Assembly: GCF_003390915.1 (NCBI RefSeq) | Contig: NZ_QMEM01000004.1 | Span: 248,001 to 312,000 of the forward strand | Direction: 5' to 3' | From: Lewinella sp. IMCC34183 | GTDB lineage: Bacteria > Bacteroidota > Bacteroidia > Chitinophagales > Saprospiraceae | Length of the DNA stretch: 64,000 nt | In this document: positions 59,541-64,000 of the stretch, one piece after another | Numbering within the stretch: position 1 is the first letter of the stretch | Layout of the letters: every line of letters starts with the position of its first letter | The notes under the pieces: model-generated | Seen by the model: the letters and a program-made list of their open reading frames with translations, nothing else | The model's database searches: none | What the model was told of the DNA's origin: nothing | Made by a program: the position numbers and the translations under genes

Positions 59541-60812
59541 TCACGAAAACGTCACCCGCAGCCGCGTCCAGCCGTCGGCTTCCGTGGCCAGCCGGTACGT
59601 GGCGCCGTGATTTTCGAGAATCTCGCGGGTGAGGGTCAGGCCCACACCCTGCCCGGCAGCTTTGGTGCTGAAGAAGGGCGTGAAGAGCTGACCCGCTGCC
59701 GCCTCGGGTATGCCGGGCCCGTCGTCGCCGATCACGAAACCCGCCGGTACCGACCGGCTGCTCACGTGGATGCGGCCGCCGGTGCCGATACTTTCTCGCG
59801 CGTTAGTCAGCGCATTGATGATTACCTGCTCGAGCTGGGCCCGATCGGCCCGGAGCCACACCGGCGCGGCGGGCAGATCGGTGGTCAGCGCGATGTCCTG
59901 TTCGCTCAGCAGGGATACCATCACTTCAGTGGCGCCACGCAGGATGTCGTTCAGGTCGACCCGCTCGCGGGCCGGGGCCGGCAGTCGGACCACCCGGGCG
60001 AAGTTGCGCATGAAGGCGGTCATGTTCTCGGCCCGCAGAATCACGGCGGGCAGGTTCTCACGGGCGATGTCCCCCAACTCGGGATCCTCCTCCCGGGCCA
60101 CCTCCAGTATGGTCTTCAAAAGGGAAACTACCGCCGCGTTGGAGTTATTCACTTCGTGGGCCATCATCCGGATCACCTTTCCGTAGGCCTCCTTTTCGGC
60201 GCGCAGCAGATCGGCCGTCACGTCCTGCAGGACCACGAACCCCCGTTCGAAACCGCGGTCCACGAAGGAGGCCTTCTCGGCGTGCACCCGGCGATTGTCG
60301 GGCGTACTGAACAGCCGCTTCTCCCCCGCCCCGAGTGCCAGACTGGGCTCGAGCACCGCCGCGGCGAATTCCGGACTCCCGCTCCGCCGCGCAGCCACCC
60401 ACGCATTCTCCGATTCAACGCGGCCGTCGAAATCCAGAATGATTATTCCCACCTCCGCGGCATTCACGAGCTGGTCGAGGAAGTCTTCCCGCTGCCGGGC
60501 CGTGACCCGCTCGTTGCGCAGCTGATCGATCATCCGGTTGTACACCTCCCCGAGCCGGTCGATTTCCGGACTTCCCGACTTGGTCATCTTTACCGAAAAG
60601 TCCTGGTCGGCCAGTGCACCCGCCCCCCGGCTCAGCAGCTGCAGCGGCGCCACCAGCACCTCGTACAGCCGGTAGCCTACGTACGCGGAGAGGAGCAGGA
60701 CCATCTCCACAAGCAGCAGGACCGGCCCCTTCCCCACCACCTGGTAGATCAGTCCTCCGATCACCAGGTGAAGCGCGACGAGGTAGACGATGTATTTGGC
60801 GGCGGCGGACAA
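59541..60812 (-). CDS. NtrB-like sensor histidine kinase
   Basis: A 423-residue membrane kinase: two N-terminal helices (about 5-45), HAMP-like region (50-100), PAS-like domain (105-200), phospho-acceptor His219 in MMAHEVNNSNAAVVSLL, and HATPase domain with N-box EQVIINALTNARE, G1 GDDGPGIPE, F-box LFTPFFSTK and G2 GQGVGLTLTREIL. H-box and order resemble NtrB/AtoS kinases that work with sigma-54 activators, and the partner lies 24 bases upstream. Translation begins at TTG 60812; the only alternatives are non-canonical. Confidence 0.92.
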   Translation of the reverse strand: MSAAAKYIVYLVALHLVIGGLIYQVVGKGPVLLLVEMVLLLSAYVGYRLYEVLVAPLQLLSRGAGALADQDFSVKMTKSGSPEIDRLGEVYNRMIDQLRNERVTARQREDFLDQLVNAAEVGIIILDFDGRVESENAWVAARRSGSPEFAAAVLEPSLALGAGEKRLFSTPDNRRVHAEKASFVDRGFERGFVVLQDVTADLLRAEKEAYGKVIRMMAHEVNNSNAAVVSLLKTILEVAREEDPELGDIARENLPAVILRAENMTAFMRNFARVVRLPAPARERVDLNDILRGATEVMVSLLSEQDIALTTDLPAAPVWLRADRAQLEQVIINALTNARESIGTGGRIHVSSRSVPAGFVIGDDGPGIPEAAAGQLFTPFFSTKAAGQGVGLTLTREILENHGATYRLATEADGWTRLRVTFS

Positions 60813-60819
60813 GCCCTCA

Positions 60820-60842
60820 ATTTAAAATGTGAAATTTTAAAT
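60820..60842. repeat. AT-rich hairpin at the regulator-kinase junction
   Basis: ATTTAAAAT (60820-60828), loop GTGAA, ATTTTAAAT (60834-60842): perfect 9-bp arms spanning the stop codon of the regulator gene, 8 bases before the TTG of the kinase. It may tune translation or processing between the two. Confidence 0.5.
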
Positions 60843-62186
60843 CTTAAATTTCTCGATCCTGCGGTACAGCGCCGCCCGGGTGATGCCCAGCTCCCGCGCC
60901 GTGGCGGTAATCTCCCCGTCGTTGCGGGCCAGGGCAGTCCGGATCATTTTGATCTCCATCTGTTCAAGGGTAACGCCCGAAGGAGCGAAGTTCGTGACCG
61001 GCCCCTGGGTACCCGACTGCCGCTCCAGCTGGTCGGCCGTGATCCTCTCTTCCGGCGCCAGGATGGCCGTCCGCTCGATCAGGTTCTGTAGCTGCCGGAT
61101 GTTGCCCGGGAAGGGTTGGCGGCGCAACCAGTGCAGGGCGGCCGGCTCGAAGGTCAGTTCCGGTCGGTCGTAGCGCCCGCGCGCGGACGTCAGGAAGTGC
61201 TCGGCGAGGAGCGCCACGTCGTCGGGCCGGTCGCGGAGGGCCGGCAAGTGCAGGTGAATAAGGTTGATGCGGTAGAGCAGGTCCTCCCGGAAGCTGCCCG
61301 CCGTTACCCGCGCGGAAAGGTTGCGGCTGGTGGCGCTGACGATGCGTACGTCGGTGGCGCGCGATCTACTCTCTCCCAGCCGCTCGTACTGCCGTTCCTG
61401 GAGCACGCGCAGCAGTTTTACCTGGGCGGGCGGGGCCAGGTCGCCGATCTCGTCGAGAAAGAGCGTACCCCCCTCCGCCAGCTCGAAGCGCCCCTTGCGG
61501 TCCGCCCGTGCGTCGGTAAAGGCGCCGGCCTTGTGGCCGAACAGTTCCGACTCGAACAAGCCCTCGGGTATCCCCCCCAGGTTGACGGCCACGAAGGGCG
61601 CCTCATTGCGCCGGCTCGCGGCGTGGATGGCTTCGGCCACCAGTTCCTTGCCCGTACCGCTCTCGCCGGTGATGAGCACCGGGGCCTGGGTAGCGGACAC
61701 CCGCCGCGCCTGGTCGAGGACGGCGGTAAGCGCCGGCGAATTTCCGACGATGGAGCCAAAGGGGTCTTCCTTACCTACCGGCCCCGCACCCGCGTCCGCG
61801 CCCCACGAACCACGGGAGTTATCCAGCTGTGTCTTGATGGCGTTGAGCAACTCGTGATTGTCCCAGGGCTTGGCGATGAAGTCGCGCGCGCCGGCCTTCA
61901 TGCCCTCCACCGCCAGCTGCACCGTGGCCCAGCCCGTCATCTGGATGACGGGCAGTTCCGGGACCGCCCGCAGCAGCTCACCGAGCAACTTCATTCCGCC
62001 CCGGCCGGTGGTTTCCACGGAGAAGTTAAGGTCGAGCAGCACCAGGTCGGGGCGGAAGCTACGCACCCGGTCGAGGGCGTCCGCCGGCCCGTGGATACTG
62101 TCTACCGTGTATCCGGCCCGCTTGAGCAGCAGCTCGAGGCTTTTGCAGACCGTACGGTCGTCGTCGATAATGAGGATGTTGCTGAT
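60837..62186 (-). CDS. NtrC-type sigma-54-dependent response regulator, non-canonical start
   Basis: A response regulator of about 449 residues. Receiver domain: acidic pocket in ILIIDDDRTV, phospho-Asp in DLVLLDLNF, Lys in FIAKPW. AAA+ domain: Walker A GESGTGKE, GAFTDA in place of GAFTGA, Walker B GGTLFLDEIGDL, and arginine-finger region. C-terminal Fis-type helix-turn-helix (ITATARELGITRAALYRRIEKF). The frame has no ATG, GTG or TTG before residue 41, which lies after the acidic pocket. The expected MSNILIIDDD reads ISNILIIDDD with ATC at 62184-62186, so that codon is taken as start. Mutation, sequence error or true ATC initiation are all possible. Confidence 0.82.
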   Translation of the reverse strand: MSNILIIDDDRTVCKSLELLLKRAGYTVDSIHGPADALDRVRSFRPDLVLLDLNFSVETTGRGGMKLLGELLRAVPELPVIQMTGWATVQLAVEGMKAGARDFIAKPWDNHELLNAIKTQLDNSRGSWGADAGAGPVGKEDPFGSIVGNSPALTAVLDQARRVSATQAPVLITGESGTGKELVAEAIHAASRRNEAPFVAVNLGGIPEGLFESELFGHKAGAFTDARADRKGRFELAEGGTLFLDEIGDLAPPAQVKLLRVLQERQYERLGESRSRATDVRIVSATSRNLSARVTAGSFREDLLYRINLIHLHLPALRDRPDDVALLAEHFLTSARGRYDRPELTFEPAALHWLRRQPFPGNIRQLQNLIERTAILAPEERITADQLERQSGTQGPVTNFAPSGVTLEQMEIKMIRTALARNDGEITATARELGITRAALYRRIEKFKI

Positions 62187-62191
62187 GCTAA

Positions 62192-62572
62192 CTAGATTTT
62201 TCCGCCGCGTTCCGGCGTCGGGGCCTCCTGCGGCAGGTGAAGGTCTTCGCGTATCACCCTTGCTTTGCGACGGGCGACCTCCGTCGTGGCCGCATCGTCC
62301 CCGCGGTACCGGATGGCCAGGAAGTGGCGGGGGGTATTGAGGCTGTATTCGATACCGTCGCTGTCGGTGGTGGTCCAGTCGCCGGAGAAGCTAGGGTGCA
62401 CCGTCACTCCGCTGGCGCGGGCGAATGCCTGTACGAGTTCAAATCGGTCCACCGCGTCCGACTTCAGCGTATAGGTATAGTGGGTGCCGTCTTCCAATTC
62501 GGTCTGGGCGCTGCGCTGGGCGCTGACGCAGGTGCCGAGGAGGAGCAGGAAGGTGAAGAGCATGGGTTTCAT
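62192..62572 (-). CDS. small secreted protein, paralogue of next
   Basis: A 126-residue protein with signal peptide MKPMLFTFLLLLGTCVSAQ. Body: THYTYTLKSDAVDRFELVQAFARASGV, then DGIEYSLNTPRHFLAIRYRGDDAAT and a charged helix ARRKARVIREDL. The layout matches that of 62615-62998, so the two are likely duplicates. It ends 5 bases before the regulator's presumed start and is in the same direction, suggesting a link to the two-component system. No function recognised. Confidence 0.7.
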   Translation of the reverse strand: MKPMLFTFLLLLGTCVSAQRSAQTELEDGTHYTYTLKSDAVDRFELVQAFARASGVTVHPSFSGDWTTTDSDGIEYSLNTPRHFLAIRYRGDDAATTEVARRKARVIREDLHLPQEAPTPERGGKI

Positions 62573-62614
62573 AATAGTGGTAGGTCTTTTGGATTGGGAT
62601 GGTCACGGGTCACC

Positions 62615-62998
62615 TTACTGCTTTCCGGCAGCCCCATCGGGTCCGATATTCAGGCTTCGCTTCAGTTCCTCGCCGATGCGGTGAGCACGGTCGGCGTTGT
62701 CCGCCGAGGGGGCGGACGTGGAAAGCACGAGCATGTGGCGGCTGGCTAGGTAGGTCAGGTTGATGCCGTCGTTCTCGGCGGTGATGGTTTCGGCCCCGGG
62801 TTCGGAGAGGTCCTGTCCGGTAAGGGCCTCCATGTAGTCCAGCATATCCGCTTCACGGTTTTCGTCGAGGCGGACGGTGAGGTTGTAGGTATCGGTTTCG
62901 GTGATCTCGGTCACGAGGTACCGGCTCGACCGTTGCGCGTCGCCGGGAGCGAAGAAAGCCGTAAATAAGAGGGCGAGAAGCAGGTACTGAAAAAGCAT
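62615..62998 (-). CDS. small secreted protein, paralogue of previous
   Basis: A 127-residue protein read from MLFQYLLLALLFTAFFAPGDAQ at 62998 (signal peptide). Shares with its neighbour the order TDTYNLTVRLDENREADMLDYMEALTG, NDGINLTYLASRHMLVLSTSAP and the helix ADRAHRIGEELKRSL. An upstream in-frame start would add 25 residues without signal character. Function unknown. Confidence 0.7.
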   Translation of the reverse strand: MLFQYLLLALLFTAFFAPGDAQRSSRYLVTEITETDTYNLTVRLDENREADMLDYMEALTGQDLSEPGAETITAENDGINLTYLASRHMLVLSTSAPSADNADRAHRIGEELKRSLNIGPDGAAGKQ

Positions 62999-63117
62999 GT
63001 CTGGATGGGTTGTCGAAGTGAGGGTCAGTAGTATGACGTAGTCTACCGGGGCTTTCGTTGGATGGTTACACACCCTACCGGGCCGTCGCGGATCACACGG
63101 CCCACGGTGCTAAAAAG

Positions 63118-64000
63118 TTACTCCTCGTGCAGTACCAGCGCCGGATGGAGCCGCGCGGCCTGCCGGCTCGGGATGAGGGCGCAGAGCACGACGATGAGCA
63201 CGATCGTCACGATGGCCGCTACGATACCGAGGTAAAAGAAGCGGTCGGGGATCGGCAGTAGTTCCAGCAACGGCACCTGCACAGCGAAGAACGTCCCCAA
63301 GAGTAGGCCTGCGGCCGTAACGATCAAAATCTCGAGGACGAACTGTGTCGTGATCTCGACGGGCGTAGCTCCCATCGCCTTGCGCAGGCCAATCTCGGCA
63401 CGGCGGTGGCTGATCTGGGTGAAAAGGACACCGAACAGGCCGAGGGCAATGTTGATGAGGAGGAAGGCGGAAATGGAGATCAGAATGATGAGTGGGATGA
63501 CCACCGGGCGGTTGGCCTTGATGCGGTCCTGGGCCATGTTCCAAATCACCACGTCGGTATTCTTGGTCAGGTCGGTAAGGAGGTTGTAGAGGGGTTCCTC
63601 GATCTCGGCGGTGCGGCCCGGCTCGGCACGGATGACCAACTGCTCGAAGGGGTCGGTACCGTCGGGGTTGTATTCCTGCTGGGTGAAGAAGGTGAGGGGC
63701 ATATTCTCGGCAAAGTTGCTGTGATACTTATAGTCCTCGACCACCCCGACGATCTTTTTCTCTCCGTTGATCTGGATGACGGAATCCAGCATGCTCTCGC
63801 GGTCGGGGTAGTACTGGTCGATGAACTTGCCATTGACCACGATGGGATCGTACTTGCCGGCGCCATCGGCCACGGTGAACCACCGGCCCTGCCGAAACTT
63901 CAATTCCATGGTTTCGGCGAAGTGCTCGTCGGCAAAGACCATCATGGTGTTCAGGTCAAAGCCGTTGTCGTCGCTGCCCGTCCTCCAGGTGTTTCCACCG
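63118..64000 (-). CDS. FtsX/MacB-type ABC transporter permease, 5'-truncated by window end
   Basis: The C-terminal 294 residues or so of a MacB-like permease; the frame is open to the last base, so the start lies outside. The periplasmic MacB_PCD part (MELKFRQGRWFTVADGAG ... VVNGKFIDQYYPDRESMLDSVIQINGEKKIVGVVEDYKYHS) is followed by the FtsX domain with three helices: IPLIILISISAFLLINIALGLFGVLFTQISHRRAEIGLRKAMGATPVEI is diagnostic. Such permeases, with a MacB ATPase, move or extract lipoproteins, peptides or macrolides. The partner ATPase is presumably beyond the window. Confidence 0.9.
   Translation of the reverse strand, partial: GGNTWRTGSDDNGFDLNTMMVFADEHFAETMELKFRQGRWFTVADGAGKYDPIVVNGKFIDQYYPDRESMLDSVIQINGEKKIVGVVEDYKYHSNFAENMPLTFFTQQEYNPDGTDPFEQLVIRAEPGRTAEIEEPLYNLLTDLTKNTDVVIWNMAQDRIKANRPVVIPLIILISISAFLLINIALGLFGVLFTQISHRRAEIGLRKAMGATPVEITTQFVLEILIVTAAGLLLGTFFAVQVPLLELLPIPDRFFYLGIVAAIVTIVLIVVLCALIPSRQAARLHPALVLHEE

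Overview
The window is 64 kb of high-GC chromosomal DNA from a member of the Bacteroidota, most likely a Saprospiria / Lewinella-like marine bacterium. The lineage call rests on a SusC-SusD-SusE/F operon, type IX secretion C-terminal sorting domains (GH53 and FG-GAP proteins), Bacteroidota-type -7 promoters (TAnnTTTG), an NtrC-type regulator with GAFTDA, DUF4271 next to hemD, and high GC, unusual for the phylum but usual for that clade. The species is inferred from style, not from a marker gene.

Layout. 1-1.4 kb: KtrB (cut by the window edge) and KtrA potassium uptake. 1.4-3.7 kb: MBOAT acyltransferase plus SGNH partner. 4.0-8.4 kb: small winged-helix protein, GNAT, tRNA-Val, TonB-dependent receptor, lipoprotein, SDR. 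8.6-11.3 kb: LptB, HtrA protease, HD protein. 11.3-20.7 kb: a polysaccharide utilisation locus on the minus strand (SusC, SusD, SusE/F, then FG-GAP/ASPIC-UnbV and GH53 endo-galactanase), pointing to beta-1,4-galactan use. 20.8-28.3 kb: SpoIIM-like membrane protein, SPOR lipoprotein, FeoA-FeoB, DUF4271, HemD, NUDIX CoA pyrophosphatase. 28.3-29.7 kb: tandem repeats and a decayed Doc/Fic toxin-antitoxin island of lower GC. 29.7-39.3 kb: rhomboid protease, secreted proteins of unknown role, acyltransferase, M48 protease, DUF6770-like protein, GMC oxidoreductase with its TAT-exported small subunit. 39.3-40.5 kb: a RAYT transposase bracketed by REP-like hairpins, one of them amplified into seven 29-bp repeats. 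40.6-53.6 kb: M14 peptidase, PBP1A, DUF1440-like protein, RsmI, TrpF-like protein, HemB, a large secreted protein, and a patatin-barrel protein. 53.6-56.3 kb: SDR, split YeeE/YedE sulfur transporter, endonuclease III. 56.5-64 kb: M56/BlaR1-like sensor with 29-residue repeats and its BlaI repressor, NtrB/NtrC-like two-component pair, two small paralogous secreted proteins, and an FtsX/MacB permease cut by the window end.

The most unusual signals are intergenic. (1) Seven copies of a double palindrome (ACATCGGATGT, 5 bases, ACATCCGATGT) lie only between 48.8 and 59.6 kb and always outside genes. (2) The RAYT and REP neighbourhood shows a palindrome being amplified. (3) BlaI has three regularly spaced TACTAA-N4-TTAGTA operators in front of a repeat-solenoid M56 sensor, with no beta-lactamase nearby. 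(4) The Doc toxin gene is inactivated by one in-frame amber codon directly after its Fic motif. (5) The NtrC-like regulator has no ATG, GTG or TTG start: its expected start codon reads ATC.
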